The notes: generated by a model from the sequence alone, not told the origin. A stretch of 64,000 nt of DNA from Vibrio variabilis (GCF_003263785.1 NZ_JYJK01000015.1:1-64000), one strand, 5' to 3'. Counted from the stretch's first letter, positions 1 to 9,912 are shown. Made by a program: numbers and translations.

Positions 1-254
1 AAGTTTGTTGTGTATTGCGCGTTGTTGTCTTGCACCATTGGTGGCAGACCCAGCGTTTCACAGCGTTCCTTGGTCATGGTCAAGCAGATAAGACCGCGAC
101 CATGGGTGGCCATAAAGTTGATAGCTTCAGGAGTAATATGTTCAGCGGCCATGATAAGGTCGCCTTCGTTTTCACGATCTTCGTCATCCATCAGGATGAC
201 CATTTTTCCTAAACGGATATCTTCAATGATTTCTTGCGGCGTACTAATTGGCAT
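1..254 (-). CDS. ribBA: 3,4-dihydroxy-2-butanone 4-phosphate synthase RibB/RibBA, N-terminal part
   Basis: This is the first 84 codons of the enzyme that converts ribulose 5-phosphate to dihydroxybutanone phosphate, one of the two precursors of riboflavin. The window edge cuts off the rest. The acidic metal-binding motif [10 protein letters not shown] is at residues 23-32 and is followed by the [19 protein letters not shown] stretch typical of RibB. The ATG at 254 is preceded by AGGA about 8 bases upstream. It is the last visible gene of nrdR-ribD-ribE-ribBA, 77 bp after ribE. Vibrio usually has a bifunctional RibBA with a GTP cyclohydrolase II-like C-terminal half here, but that half is outside the window, so plain RibB cannot be excluded. 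Confidence 0.93.
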   Translation of the reverse strand, partial: MPISTPQEIIEDIRLGKMVILMDDEDRENEGDLIMAAEHITPEAINFMATHGRGLICLTMTKERCETLGLPPMVQDNNAQYTTN

Positions 255-331
255 TTCACGTTCCTGTTGTTGCGATCGTTTTTATCTAGGTTTTACGGCT
301 CTAATGTTCTTCGATATTTAAATGCGAGAAA

Positions 332-985
332 CTAGGCAAAACCATTTTGTTGTAAGAATTCCATCGTCAGTCTCGACTCAGGCTCAGAGTGCGTCTGCGC
401 TTGAAGTAATCGCTCCATGTAACGAGCCATAACATCGACTTCAAGGTTTACTTTTCTGCCAACCTGGAACTGGTCGATGGTCGTCTCTTCCGACGTATGC
501 GGCACGATAGTCAGCTTAAACGCATCTTTTCGAAGATCGTTCACCGTTAAACTAATACCATCAACGGTAATCGAGCCTTTTTCAGCGACATACTTAGTGA
601 TCTCTGATGGCATCTGTACCCAGTACTCCACTGCACGACCGACCTGCTGTCTATCGACAATCTCACCCACACCATCAACGTGGCCAGAGACAATATGACC
701 ACCGAAACGCGTGGTCGGCAGCATGGCTTTCTCAAGGTTCACCTTGTCACCCACACTGTAATTGGCAAAGCCCGTTTTCTTAAGCGTCTCTAATGATAAA
801 TCCGCTTGGTAACTACTGTCGGTGAACGCCACCACAGTGAGACACACACCATTGGTCGCAATGCTGTCACCGAGCTTTACATCGCCCATGTCCAGTTTGC
901 CTACGTCAACGGTGACGCTGATGTCTTCCCCTTTTGGCGTGATCGCTTTTAGGGTACCAACGGCTTCAATAATTCCTGTAAACAT
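332..985 (-). CDS. ribE: Riboflavin synthase alpha chain
   Basis: Riboflavin synthase catalyses dismutation of two 6,7-dimethyl-8-ribityllumazine molecules into riboflavin and a pyrimidinedione, the last step of the pathway, in the cytoplasm. The 217-residue protein has the family length and starts with the hallmark MFTGIIEAVG. It shows two lumazine-binding repeats (about 1-97 and 98-195); VSGHVDGVGEI opens the second. The start lies 3 bp after the repaired stop of ribD, so the two genes are certainly co-transcribed and probably translationally coupled. The reading frame is intact, unlike that of ribD. The E. coli homologue is named ribC or ribE; ribE is used here. Confidence 0.96.
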   Translation of the reverse strand: MFTGIIEAVGTLKAITPKGEDISVTVDVGKLDMGDVKLGDSIATNGVCLTVVAFTDSSYQADLSLETLKKTGFANYSVGDKVNLEKAMLPTTRFGGHIVSGHVDGVGEIVDRQQVGRAVEYWVQMPSEITKYVAEKGSITVDGISLTVNDLRKDAFKLTIVPHTSEETTIDQFQVGRKVNLEVDVMARYMERLLQAQTHSEPESRLTMEFLQQNGFA

Positions 986-988
986 CTT

Positions 989-2108
<1,120 letters not shown>

Positions 2109-2131
2109 CTATCGCTTATTTGAGTGAGCCG

Positions 2132-2581
2132 TTAGTCTTCCAAGCGAGCGATTTCTTCACCGAACTCGCGAATATCTTCAAAACTACGGTAAACAGAGGC
2201 GAAACGAATATACGCCACTTTATCCAGCTCCTTGAGCTGAGTCATGACTAGGTTACCTATCATTTCGCTTGGGACTTCACGCTCGCCGGTAGCGCGAAGT
2301 TGAGATTCAATGTGACTGATCGCAAGTTCAATCGAGTCAGCACTTACAGGGCGCTTTTCTAGCGCTCGCTGGATACCGCCGACCATCTTATCCTTGTTGA
2401 AAGGCTCACGATTACCATTGGATTTAATCACCTTTGGCATAACCAGTTCGGCGGTTTCAAAGGTGGTGAAACGCTCACTGCACGCCAAACATTGGCGACG
2501 ACGGCGCACCTGATGGCCATCGGCTACCAGTCTGGAATCGATAACTTTTGTGTCATTTTCTGAACAAAATGGACAATGCAT
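2132..2581 (-). CDS. nrdR: Transcriptional repressor NrdR
   Basis: NrdR represses ribonucleotide reductase operons and senses ATP/dATP. The protein has 149 residues, as usual. A zinc ribbon with Cys3, Cys6, Cys31 and Cys34 (CPFC and CLAC) is followed by an ATP-cone from about residue 49 to 139, which contains [15 protein letters not shown]. An AGGTG-type ribosome site sits directly upstream of the ATG at 2581. It heads the nrdR-ribD-ribE-ribBA operon, with ribD 35 bp downstream, an arrangement shared by many gammaproteobacteria. I saw no obvious NrdR boxes in the 82 bp upstream. Confidence 0.97.
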   Translation of the reverse strand: MHCPFCSENDTKVIDSRLVADGHQVRRRRQCLACSERFTTFETAELVMPKVIKSNGNREPFNKDKMVGGIQRALEKRPVSADSIELAISHIESQLRATGEREVPSEMIGNLVMTQLKELDKVAYIRFASVYRSFEDIREFGEEIARLED

Positions 2582-2663
2582 AACACCTCCTATGGTTTAG
2601 CCCACAGTTTAGCGAAAATTCATCTATTAAGAAATCCACTATTTAGCCCGTAAAGTAACGTAA

Positions 2664-3436
2664 TTAGGTGTAATCTTGGATGGCGTCACACTCTTGCCAG
2701 CCAAACTCACTCATTAGGCTCAGCCAAACTGAATCAAACCCTGCTTGAATACGCACTGGCTCACCCGTCATTGGGTGGTTAAACGTCAAACAAGATGCGT
2801 GCAATAACATGCGATGGGCATCGTAATGCTCTCTAAACAAGCGGTTATGTCGGCCATCACCATGAGTCGTGTCACCGACAATGGGGTGACTCAAATGATG
2901 CATATGACGACGAAGCTGATGCTTGCGACCCGTCTTCGGCTTCATTTCCATTAGGCAGTAGCGGCTGGTTGGAAAACGTCCTGTTGAGTGTGGCACTTCA
3001 ACCTTAGCCAAAGGCTCATATGCGGTGACTGCTGCTGCGCCTCTTTTTCTTGATCGGCAAACTTGTCGGCAATCTTATCGAGTTCCACTTTCAGTGGATA
3101 ATCTAAAACATCACCTTGCTCAATCCAGCCACGTACGATGGCATGGTAAGTTTTCTCAATATTGTGCTCGGCAAACATCGGCATCGCTTTTGCGGCTATC
3201 TCACTGGAAAGCGCAAACAACAGCACGCCCGATGTCGGTCTATCCAAGCGGTGTAAAGGGAAAACATGCTGACCAATTTGGTCGCGCAGAGTTTGCATGA
3301 CAAAACGTGTTTCGTTTTTATCAAGCCATGAACGGTGTACCAACATACCCGCAGGTTTGTTCACCGCGATGAGGAACTCATCTCGATAGACAATCTCTAA
3401 TGGCTCCACCTCTGGCAACGCAGTCGATTCACTCAT
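2664..3436 (-). CDS. truC: tRNA pseudouridine(65) synthase TruC (one frameshift in this sequence)
   Basis: TruC makes pseudouridine 65 in tRNA-Ile and tRNA-Asp. The RluA-type catalytic motif HRLDRPTSG is at residues 62-70 with the nucleophilic Asp at 65; VNKPAGMLVHRSWLD precedes it and PKTGRKHQLRRHMHHL follows after the break. The frame shifts near 3029, after the three CAG codons of KEAQQQ. One added G gives the expected V-T-A-Y-E-P-L-A-K-V and a 257-residue protein (E. coli 260). The start overlaps the stop of yqcC by four bases (ATGA), as in the E. coli yqcC-truC pair, so the two are translationally coupled. Confidence 0.93.
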
Positions 3437-3729
3437 TTTGCAGCCTCATCTATCTGTTTAAGCACCGTTAGAACCTCATTCAACTCAGGGCGAAGCTTCC
3501 ACACCTCTTCAAAGTATGGCGTGATTTCAAACCCTTTTGGCGTGTCGCCACCCGCCTCAATCAGAGATTCCATTCGGGCAATAAAAATCCATTGCAACCA
3601 CTCTTGAGGCTCAAGGGTATCGACCGCGAAAGGCTGTTGGCTACTCAATGCCGCTGCATCTGGGGCATGCTGCTGCCAAAGTGCGTGTTTTTTAAGCTGC
3701 TGTTTCAGCTCAATAAGTAATAACTTCAT
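3433..3729 (-). CDS. yqcC: YqcC family protein (DUF446)
   Basis: This small cytoplasmic protein of 98 residues belongs to the YqcC/DUF446 family, whose molecular function is not established. The family signature is visible in the central region: EPQEWLQWIFIARM, then ESLIEAGGDTPKGFEITPYFEE. It overlaps the start of truC by 4 bp, and the same pair occurs in E. coli next to csrB. Here a CsrB-type RNA lies about 2 kb away, so this is a partly conserved neighbourhood. The upstream gene (3865) is divergent, which leaves a shared promoter region of about 135 bp. Confidence 0.9.
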   Translation of the reverse strand: MKLLLIELKQQLKKHALWQQHAPDAAALSSQQPFAVDTLEPQEWLQWIFIARMESLIEAGGDTPKGFEITPYFEEVWKLRPELNEVLTVLKQIDEAAK

Positions 3730-3864
3730 AGATCTATCTAGTAGCGCGACGAACTATTTCACGAGTTTGCATCATCGCTATTGAAAATGGTCGTCAATGA
3801 CTTGAAAATTGGCGATAGAATACCATCTATTGTTCTATACCCAAACCGTACTAGGAACCCCTCC

Positions 3865-4914
3865 ATGGAAACCATTCATACTTTGACGGATCTATTGGTC
3901 AACAGTGGCTGCCAATATCATATTTACGATATCTCAAGACGTGTACAACTGATTGATAACGACCAGTTTGCTGCCGTCGAGCGCGCCAGTCAGCCTTACC
4001 CGTATCCGATTCAAAGACAGGCTCAGTTCGCCATCGCCTACTGGAACGAAGAAAAACAACCTTGGATTTGGTTCCTTAAATTCCAGTTGGATGAGCGCGG
4101 TTTGCTAAGCCAAGGCGATGTCGGCCAGTTTCTAAAATATGTTCTTGAAGCAATGGGTACGCGTCTTGGAAAAGAGATGAGTGAAGAGCAGCAACAAAAG
4201 CTGTCCAACAACCCATTTACGTTTAAGCCAACAGACGACAAGTTGGCTGTCTTCCATAGCTTAGTCAGAGCGAAGCTCGATCTCACCACCAGCCAATATT
4301 ACCAACATGCTCGTGACTACTTCCGTGGTGACCTTGGCTGGGATAACTGGCAAACGGTTGGGCTGCAAGGCATCACGGATATGGCAGCAAGGCTTGGGCA
4401 AGAAGAAAATGGCCGCTTGATCCGTACCAGTTTGCGTCACCTTGCAAGCGAGCCCCGTTATGCCCTACTTGGGGCTCTTGAGCATGTGGCGTTGCCAGAA
4501 AAGCTCTCCACAAGCTTGCGCGAACTTGCTCAATTTGAATGTGAGTCCGATGATCCGGATCTGTTCTTATTAGCGGCCTATGCTCGCGCGTTATCGGGTG
4601 GCAAGCCAGAGCAACTTGAGTCATTGGTGACTGAAATTTTGGCCAGTGCGCGTTTGAGTCATCAAGAAGTGCTGATTGCCATTGCAGGCCGTGCATGGCA
4701 GCCTCTGACTACTCCAGCCTTAGCCGAGAAGTTTTTGGTACGTCTAGCACAAACGGGTAACCAAGGCTTGTTTAATCAGTTGTTTGCCGATCTGGTGATG
4801 ATGCCGAGCCTGCGTTTGGTGCTTTTGCCATTGCTGCACTCTAGCCCATCACCAGAGCTCGCCAGCGCATTGGTGGCGCTGCAACAAGCTGCAACACAAG
4901 GAAAAACTCACTAG
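3865..4914 (+). CDS. DUF3549 family protein
   Basis: This is a 349-residue cytoplasmic protein that I recognise as the DUF3549 family, found mainly in Vibrio and relatives; no function is known. The start is placed at the ATG at 3865 (METIHTLTDLL), which has AGGA 8 bases upstream, rather than at a TTG further upstream. The N-terminal third resembles a compact alpha/beta domain with many aromatic residues (QPWIWFLKFQLDE). The C-terminal part is rich in Leu and Ala helices and looks like an alpha-solenoid. There is no signal peptide or membrane segment. A DUF3301 gene follows after 9 bp, so they form a two-gene unit. Confidence 0.85.
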   Translation: METIHTLTDLLVNSGCQYHIYDISRRVQLIDNDQFAAVERASQPYPYPIQRQAQFAIAYWNEEKQPWIWFLKFQLDERGLLSQGDVGQFLKYVLEAMGTRLGKEMSEEQQQKLSNNPFTFKPTDDKLAVFHSLVRAKLDLTTSQYYQHARDYFRGDLGWDNWQTVGLQGITDMAARLGQEENGRLIRTSLRHLASEPRYALLGALEHVALPEKLSTSLRELAQFECESDDPDLFLLAAYARALSGGKPEQLESLVTEILASARLSHQEVLIAIAGRAWQPLTTPALAEKFLVRLAQTGNQGLFNQLFADLVMMPSLRLVLLPLLHSSPSPELASALVALQQAATQGKTH

Positions 4915-4923
4915 GAAGGTGAA

Positions 4924-5223
4924 ATGATAGATAATCTTTTGATGATATTGGCGCTGAGTATGTTCTGCTTTGTATTTTGGCAGCAGCGGCGTCAATCTGA
5001 GATTGCTAAAGCGGCGGTGACACGTCGCTGTAAGGAGTTAGATCTGCAAATGTTGAGCGTCTCGTTTGGCGCTCACAGGCTAAGAGATGCCAACGGCCGA
5101 TTCGGTTGGCATACTATTTATGAGTTTGAGTTTTCAGCGCTTGGTGACGACTATTATCAAGGTAAGCTGGTGATGAAAGGCTTCCATGTGCTGAATTTTC
5201 ACTTTCCGGCACACCGAATGTAG
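4924..5223 (+). CDS. DUF3301 domain-containing membrane-anchored protein
   Basis: A 99-residue protein of the DUF3301 family, function unknown. Residues 4-19 form one hydrophobic segment (LLMILALSMFCFVFWQ), followed by a positively charged stretch (QQRRQ), so it is probably a single-pass inner-membrane protein with a cytoplasmic C-terminal domain. The C-terminal motif GFHVLNFHFPAHRM is characteristic of the family. An AAGGTGAA ribosome site precedes the ATG. It is co-transcribed with the DUF3549 gene 9 bp upstream. The convergent acetyltransferase reading frame overlaps its 3' end in this sequence. Confidence 0.85.
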   Translation: MIDNLLMILALSMFCFVFWQQRRQSEIAKAAVTRRCKELDLQMLSVSFGAHRLRDANGRFGWHTIYEFEFSALGDDYYQGKLVMKGFHVLNFHFPAHRM

Positions 5224-5691
5224 ATTGAAACTGATAGTACGGGCCATGCTCATCTTCCGCTTGTCCGTACTGCTCAAACCCAAGTTTACTCAGCAATCGA
5301 ATCGAAGAAGCATGGTCAGTGTCAACGTTCGCTTCAAGCCTCTTAAGCCTAATGTATGAACAGCATCGGGAATAAACGCTCTTAATACCTCTGTTGCAAT
5401 CCCTTTGTTCCAGTATTGCTTATCAAAGATATAGCCTATCTCTCCTTCACCTTCTGCTCCACGCTCAATGAAAATATGCCCCATATAATCGCGCGTACGC
5501 AGATCCAGTGCCGCCATCGCATAGAACTTTGAATCGCTCAGTATGGATTGAAACAATCGGCGCGCAGTGGCTAGGGTATGAGGACCATTCATGTGTTTAC
5601 GATTTTTCGCGCACACGTTAAGCATCAGAAAATCCGACTCTAAATAGTCGGTATAGGGGACGAGAATGGTTCTGCGAGTAACTATTGTCAT
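5114..5691 (-). CDS. GNAT family N-acetyltransferase, RimJ/RimL type (frameshift in this sequence)
   Basis: A GNAT acetyltransferase related to the RimJ/RimL group; the substrate is unknown. Acetyl-CoA-binding features are visible: IGYIFDKQYWNKGIATEVLRAFI matches strand 4 and the pyrophosphate loop, and after the break A-S-S-I-R-L-L-S-K-L-G-F-E is the usual C-terminal motif. The start is the ATG at 5691, with AAGGAAG just upstream. The frame breaks near 5348, where one missing C in GGCCTT explains the shift from GLRGL to G-L-K-R-L-E-A-N-V-D. The repaired frame then runs about 35 codons into the convergent DUF3301 gene. A second lost base near 5200 would give a stop earlier, so the C-terminus is uncertain. 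Confidence 0.75.
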
Positions 5692-5804
5692 TGACTTCCT
5701 TTTCGTAACTAAATACCCAAGTAACCTAATATAGGCTTTAGACTCTGCGTTCTTTAGATTAAGTGCGACACTTACATGAGAAGTATGAAAGTTAGGGTTT
5801 ATAA

Positions 5805-6203
5805 ATAAGAAAAGCCCCAACACTTGCGTATTGGGGCTATAGTCTTACTCGCAGCAGTCCGGCTACTAAAAATGCTCCATGCATCATCCGTAATAGTGGC
5901 TGAATCCTTCAGCTATATCCATTCGTCGCCGTCCTAGCGGTGTCCATCTCATCCAATGACGCTAACCATCCCAGTCAGCTCGCTTCACTTGTTCCTTGAG
6001 CGGTGTCCTTGACCATCATCCTGATGGGGTTCCTGCACTCTTCCTGAGTGTATCCATTTCCTTAAAAATCACCGTCCTGATGATTGTTCGCTTCCCGCGC
6101 TATCCTAACTTCCGTGCTGGTTACGTTTCCCTTGGTAACCAAATCTTCTTCCTGAAGATGACCTTCCAATGTCATTCCTGTTCCGTGTCAGCATCCTTCC
6201 GAC
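5805..6203 (-). ncRNA. csrB: CsrB-family small regulatory RNA
   Basis: CsrB-type RNAs sequester the translational regulator CsrA through many GGA-containing hairpin loops. Read leftward, this roughly 400-nt stretch has more than fifteen AGGA or GGA motifs, many in stem contexts such as ATCAGGATGAT and CACTCAGGAAGAGTG, and no supported protein. It ends in a strong Rho-independent terminator (AGCCCCAA...TTGGGGCT, 5813-5838, then a T-rich tract). The probable first bases, GTCGGAAGG, lie 8 bases after a TAAATT -10 element and resemble the 5' end of E. coli CsrB. Vibrio has several Csr RNAs (csrB, csrC, csrD), and the copy cannot be assigned here. The nearby yqcC-truC pair also flanks csrB in E. 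coli. Confidence 0.85.
5813..5838 (-). terminator. Rho-independent terminator of the CsrB-type RNA
   Basis: Eight-base stem AGCCCCAA/TTGGGGCT with a 10-base loop. On the minus strand a T-rich tract follows, as expected for the end of csrB. Confidence 0.85.
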
Positions 6204-6210
6204 AGGTTCT

Positions 6211-6238
6211 AATTTACCCTAATGGCGATTCTGGACAA
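6211..6238 (-). promoter_or_regulatory. Sigma-70 promoter of the CsrB-type RNA
   Basis: On the minus strand a -35 element TTGTCC (6233-6238) and a -10 element TAAATT (6211-6216) are separated by 16 bp, with the predicted start near 6203. Confidence 0.55.
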
Positions 6239-6363
6239 TCTACCCAATACAAAAAGTTTTGCACTGACACTGTTAAGTTAAGGTTAAATGCCATATTAAA
6301 CATATAGTTAACTATTTTTCCTTCCAAATTTCTGGCGATCTTTTCTCTTTATCTCACAGCTCG

Positions 6364-6381
6364 TGTGAGAGATCTCGCACA
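6364..6381. promoter_or_regulatory. Putative VarA (UvrY/GacA) binding site upstream of csrB
   Basis: The 18-bp inverted repeat TGTGAGAGATCTCGCACA matches the GacA/UvrY pattern TGTAAG-N6-CTTACA at 9 of 12 specified positions with the exact six-base spacing. It is centred about 170 bp upstream of the predicted csrB start, a distance like that of the UvrY site at E. coli csrB. An overlapping repeat TCTCACA-N5-TGTGAGA lies on its left side. Confidence 0.65.
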
Positions 6382-6519
6382 GGGGGTTTCCAAATTGGCT
6401 AATGTCTTAGATTCGTTCGCTTAAAGTCGCTGGTGATGCCTGTCACATAAGCTCCGCCTGTACCTCCCTTAGATTCGAAGGTACTATTAATGCAAAGCCT
6501 ATTTAACGGAATAACCACC

Positions 6520-6807
6520 ATGATGACCAAAGATGTCTCTGCTGAGATTGAAGCTGCAATCAGCTCATTGCACGCCGAGGGAAAAGAGCCAACGGTTGCA
6601 CTCGTAAAGGCGCGATTGAAGACTAAAGTACCAATGCCTGCGCTGATCACTGTGATCAAATCCTGGAAGAGCAGCCAACATGTACCAAAAGTTGAAATCG
6701 CGGCTGAGAAAGCAGAACAACCGCTAGAGCTAAGAGTGAAAGAATTAGAACAGCAAGTTGCCGCGCTGACTCAGCGATTAGCCGCATTGGAGCAATCTCG
6801 TGACTGA
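6520..6807 (+). CDS. Small protein with a KfrA-like N-terminus and C-terminal coiled coil
   Basis: A 95-residue protein of unproven function. The first 50 residues ([20 protein letters not shown] and following) resemble the helical DNA-binding N-terminus of KfrA-like proteins: a helix, then [26 protein letters not shown]. The C-terminal 35 residues form a short coiled coil with heptad leucines ([19 protein letters not shown]). The start is put at the first ATG of ATGATGACC (6520), downstream of AACGGA, though 6523 is equally possible. It overlaps yaiI by 8 bp, so the two genes form one unit. DNA binding is inferred from resemblance only. Confidence 0.7.
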   Translation: MMTKDVSAEIEAAISSLHAEGKEPTVALVKARLKTKVPMPALITVIKSWKSSQHVPKVEIAAEKAEQPLELRVKELEQQVAALTQRLAALEQSRD

Positions 6808-7273
6808 ACCGTTAAAACAAGCCGTTAAGATCTGGGTCGATGCCGATGCTTGCCCAAAAGTGATTAGAGAGACACTGTGCCGCGCCGCCGAGCGTACGGG
6901 TTTGACTTGCACCTTTGTGGCTAACCACAGCGTACCTGTACCAAAGCGAGACAATATCCACTCACTGACCGTACCTGCTGGTTTTGACATTGCAGACAAT
7001 GAAATCGTGAAAAGAGTCAACGCCGGTGACCTGGTTATTACCTCTGATATTCCTTTAGCAGATGAAGTCATCACCAAAAACGCTGTGGCGCTCAGCCCAC
7101 GTGGCGAGCTTTACACCAAAGACACGATTAAGGCTCGCCTCAATATCCGTGACTTTATGGACACCATGCGCTCGAGTGGCGTTCAAACTGGCGGTCCTGC
7201 GCCACTTGGGCAAACAGAGCGCCGCGAGTTTGCCAATCATTTGGATAGATTTCTAGCAAGAGCAACGCGCTAG
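6800..7273 (+). CDS. yaiI: YaiI/YqxD family protein (UPF0178, DUF188)
   Basis: A 157-residue protein of the YaiI/YqxD family, which has a PIN-like fold with conserved acidic residues; its activity is not established. The signature [16 protein letters not shown] is at residues 11-26, and [13 protein letters not shown] and [21 protein letters not shown] are the other conserved blocks. The only start that fits is a GTG at 6800, inside the 3' end of the preceding coiled-coil gene, so coupled translation is likely. The protein is soluble. A bidirectional terminator follows and separates it from convergent proA. Confidence 0.9.
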   Translation: MTEPLKQAVKIWVDADACPKVIRETLCRAAERTGLTCTFVANHSVPVPKRDNIHSLTVPAGFDIADNEIVKRVNAGDLVITSDIPLADEVITKNAVALSPRGELYTKDTIKARLNIRDFMDTMRSSGVQTGGPAPLGQTERREFANHLDRFLARATR

Positions 7274-7296
7274 GCGAAGTCGACAATCTCCAGACA

Positions 7297-7332
7297 AAAA
7301 AAGAGTCAGCCGATATTCGACTAACTCTTTTT
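7297..7332. terminator. Bidirectional terminator between yaiI and proA
   Basis: AAAAGAGT...ACTCTTTT with an inner CCGA/TCG stem, an A run on the left and a T run on the right; it serves both convergent genes. Confidence 0.75.
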
Positions 7333-7353
7333 ATATTTGGGCGTATTCAAGCG

Positions 7354-8604
7354 TTAAGGACGTGGCAAGTAGTCCGCTTTCCCCACCCATTTGTAGCTGG
7401 TGAGCTCTTCCAAGCCCATAGGGCCGCGCGCGTGCAGTTTTTGCGTCGATACCGCGACTTCAGCACCAAGACCAAACTGCGCACCATCCGTAAAGCGTGT
7501 AGAGGCATTCACGTACACAGCCGCTGAACCAACAGAGTTAATGAACTTCTCTGAGTTCACCAGGCTGTTGGTCATGATAGAGTCTGAGTGACTAGCATTA
7601 TGAACACGCATATGGTCAATCGCTTCTTCAACATCAGCCACGACTTTCACGCCTAGAGTGAAGCTTAGCCATTCAGTATCGAAGTCGCCTTCAGCGGCAT
7701 CACTCAGATCATCAAAGCCTGCCAACATCGCTTTCGCTTTTGGCTCTGCAACCAGTGAGACTTTACCTTTCAAGCGCTCCGCAATCATTGGCAGGAACTC
7801 AGCAGCAACGTTCTCATGCACAAGCAGAGTATCTAATGAGTTACATGCTGAAGGGCGTTGCACTTTTGAGTTCTCAACCACATCCAAAGAGCGAGTCAGA
7901 TCCGCGCTGTCATCCACAAAGATATGACTGATGCCAAAGCCACCAATGATCACTGGGATGTTGCTGTTCTCTTTACACATCTTGTGCAGACCAGCACCAC
8001 CACGAGGGATGATCATATCCACGTAGTCATCCAATTTAAGCAGTTGTGAAACCAGTTCACGATCCGGTTTTTCGATGTACTGTACTGATGCGGCAGGCAG
8101 ACCTGCTTTATCAAGAGCAGACTGAATCACTTTAACCAGTTCCATGTTAGAGAAGAACGTCTCTTTACCGCCACGAAGAATACTGGCGTTGCCGGTTTTC
8201 AAACACAGTGCTGCGATATCAATCGTAACGTTTGGGCGCGCTTCATAAATCACGCCAACAACACCAAGTGGTACGCGGCGACGCGATAGGCTCATGCCAT
8301 TTTCAAGCACTTTGCTATCGATTTCACTACCAACAGGATCAGACAGCGTGATAACGTTGCGAACGTCATCTGCAATGCCTTTCAGGCGCTGTTCGTTAAG
8401 CAGTAGACGATCAAGTAGCGCTTCTGTTAGACCGGCTTCGCGGCCTAGGTCGATGTCTTTCGCGTTCGCTTTCAAAATAACGTCTGCGTTCGCTTCAAGT
8501 TCATCGGCGATGATTTGCAGTGCGCGATTCTTTTGCGCCGTTGACGCGGTCGCCAAAGCAAAGCTGGCTTGCTTCGCGTTTTGGCCTAGTTTAATCATGT
8601 CCAT
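7354..8604 (-). CDS. proA: Gamma-glutamyl phosphate reductase
   Basis: ProA reduces glutamyl 5-phosphate to glutamate semialdehyde with NADPH, the second step of proline synthesis. The 416-residue protein belongs to the aldehyde dehydrogenase superfamily and has the family length. The catalytic Cys is in [18 protein letters not shown], and the NADPH-binding region includes [18 protein letters not shown] and [30 protein letters not shown] near the C-terminus is a family signature. It lies 17 bp after proB on the same strand, so proBA is an operon. The frame is intact. Confidence 0.98.
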   Translation of the reverse strand: MDMIKLGQNAKQASFALATASTAQKNRALQIIADELEANADVILKANAKDIDLGREAGLTEALLDRLLLNEQRLKGIADDVRNVITLSDPVGSEIDSKVLENGMSLSRRRVPLGVVGVIYEARPNVTIDIAALCLKTGNASILRGGKETFFSNMELVKVIQSALDKAGLPAASVQYIEKPDRELVSQLLKLDDYVDMIIPRGGAGLHKMCKENSNIPVIIGGFGISHIFVDDSADLTRSLDVVENSKVQRPSACNSLDTLLVHENVAAEFLPMIAERLKGKVSLVAEPKAKAMLAGFDDLSDAAEGDFDTEWLSFTLGVKVVADVEEAIDHMRVHNASHSDSIMTNSLVNSEKFINSVGSAAVYVNASTRFTDGAQFGLGAEVAVSTQKLHARGPMGLEELTSYKWVGKADYLPRP

Positions 8605-8621
8605 AACGGTTCCCTTTATTC

Positions 8622-9752
8622 TTAATCTTGAATGACGACCATATCGTCGCGATGAATCACTTCTGCACCATAATCATAGCCAAGCGTATCAGCAATTTCT
8701 TTACTGTGCTTGCCAGCTATTTTGGCCAGATCGGCATCGGAGTAGCCACAAATTCCTTTTGCAACTAAAGCTCCGTCATTGGTCGTCACACGTACCACTT
8801 CACCACGAGCGAAGCGGCCTGAAACTTTTATAACCCCTTTGGCAAGCAAGCTACTGCCCTTGCCTATTACCGCATTCACTGCGCCTGAATCGATAACAAT
8901 GTTACCGGTTGCCGCAGGGCCTGCAAGAATCCAACGTTTACGATTTTCCAATGCTTCTGGTAGAGGCAGGAAGCGAGTACCTTGAGGCTCATCAGATAGA
9001 GAGTCAAACACTACGTTTTCCGCACTACCCGCTGCAATAATAACCTCAATCCCCGCTCGGCGTGCAATGTCTGCCGCTTGAAGCTTGGTTGCCATGCCAC
9101 CGGTACCTAATGTAGTGCCGCTGCCACCTGCGATTTTGCGAAGTGTCTCGTCAATCGTTGTGACTTCACGGATCAGCTCTGCATTTGGGTCTTTGCGAGG
9201 ATCAGCTGTGAACAAACCGCGTTGGTCAGTCAGCAGCAACAGCTTATCCGCACCACACAAAATGCCTACCAAGGCCGATAGGTTGTCGTTGTCACCAACC
9301 TTAATTTCACTGGTCGCGACCGCATCATTTTCGTTCACCACTGGAATGATGTCGTTCTCAACCAAAGCATTGATGGTATCGCGCGCATTAAGAAAGCGCT
9401 CACGGTCTTCAAGATCGGCGCGCGTTAGTAGCATTTGACCGATTTTAAGCCCGTAAATAGCAAACAAAGACTCCCATACTTGAATAAGCTGGCTTTGACC
9501 AACGGCGGCTAATAGCTGCTTACTCGCCATCGTTTTGGGAAGTTCGGGGTAGCCTAGGTGCTCACGACCCGCCGCAATTGCACCAGAAGATACCATTACA
9601 ACGGAGTGCCCAAGCTTTTTCAGCTCGGCACATTGTCTGACCAGCTCAACCATGTGCGCTTTGTTTAGCGCTAGGGAACCACCTGTTAGGACGCTAGTAC
9701 CTAACTTCACCACTACCGTTTTTTTATCGGCAGTTTGACGAGTAATATCCAA
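8622..9752 (-). CDS. proB: Glutamate 5-kinase
   Basis: ProB phosphorylates glutamate at the gamma-carboxylate, the first and feedback-regulated step of proline synthesis. The amino acid kinase domain covers about residues 1-260: [13 protein letters not shown] at the N-terminus, [19 protein letters not shown] at the active site. A PUA domain fills the C-terminal third. The best start is a TTG at 9752, because [13 protein letters not shown] begins only 13 residues later and no ATG is available. A weak AGAG ribosome site precedes it. The length is 376 residues (E. coli 367). First gene of proBA. Confidence 0.97.
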   Translation of the reverse strand: MDITRQTADKKTVVVKLGTSVLTGGSLALNKAHMVELVRQCAELKKLGHSVVMVSSGAIAAGREHLGYPELPKTMASKQLLAAVGQSQLIQVWESLFAIYGLKIGQMLLTRADLEDRERFLNARDTINALVENDIIPVVNENDAVATSEIKVGDNDNLSALVGILCGADKLLLLTDQRGLFTADPRKDPNAELIREVTTIDETLRKIAGGSGTTLGTGGMATKLQAADIARRAGIEVIIAAGSAENVVFDSLSDEPQGTRFLPLPEALENRKRWILAGPAATGNIVIDSGAVNAVIGKGSSLLAKGVIKVSGRFARGEVVRVTTNDGALVAKGICGYSDADLAKIAGKHSKEIADTLGYDYGAEVIHRDDMVVIQD

Positions 9753-9860
9753 AGTTATCTCTACTTGTTTGACGTGAAAAATTGAATAAGGAGTGATGTT
9801 TTAGCAATCAAACATCATTTGTACAAGTAAAAAAGCAAAGCGTGGGGAAAAGAGACACAA

Positions 9861-9902
9861 AAAAGGCTCCAAAGCTGCGCAGAGCAGGCTTTGGAGCCTT
9901 TT
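9861..9902. terminator. Strong bidirectional terminator between crl and proB
   Basis: A 15-bp perfect stem (arms AAAAGGCTCCAAAGC and GCTTTGGAGCCTTTT), with a T run on the right and an A run on the left. It ends crl transcription on the minus strand before proB. Confidence 0.85.
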
Positions 9903-9912
9903 TTTTCGAGAG

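Larger units (their letters stand above)
6204..6519. other. Intergenic region between csrB and the coiled-coil protein gene
   Basis: This 316-bp gap holds the csrB promoter, the VarA-like inverted repeat and the upstream region of the rightward gene at 6520. I see no further gene in it. Confidence 0.6.

Noticed and set aside
10..321. Open frame of 103 codons on the plus strand
   Set aside because: It is antisense to the start of ribBA, has no family resemblance, and the ribBA frame is clearly the coding one.
255..331. FMN riboswitch in front of ribBA
   Set aside because: The 77-bp gap is too short for the aptamer and shows none of its conserved bases; the Vibrio riboswitch is normally at a separate ribB gene.
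5996..6307. Open frame of 103 codons on the plus strand
   Set aside because: It lies opposite the CsrB-type RNA; the pyrimidine-rich composition is explained by the GGA motifs of the RNA on the other strand.
6355..6372. CRP site upstream of csrB (TCACA and TGTGA halves)
   Set aside because: The half-sites are in the opposite order (TCACA-N5-TGTGA) with the wrong spacing for CRP, and fit VarA-type repeats better.
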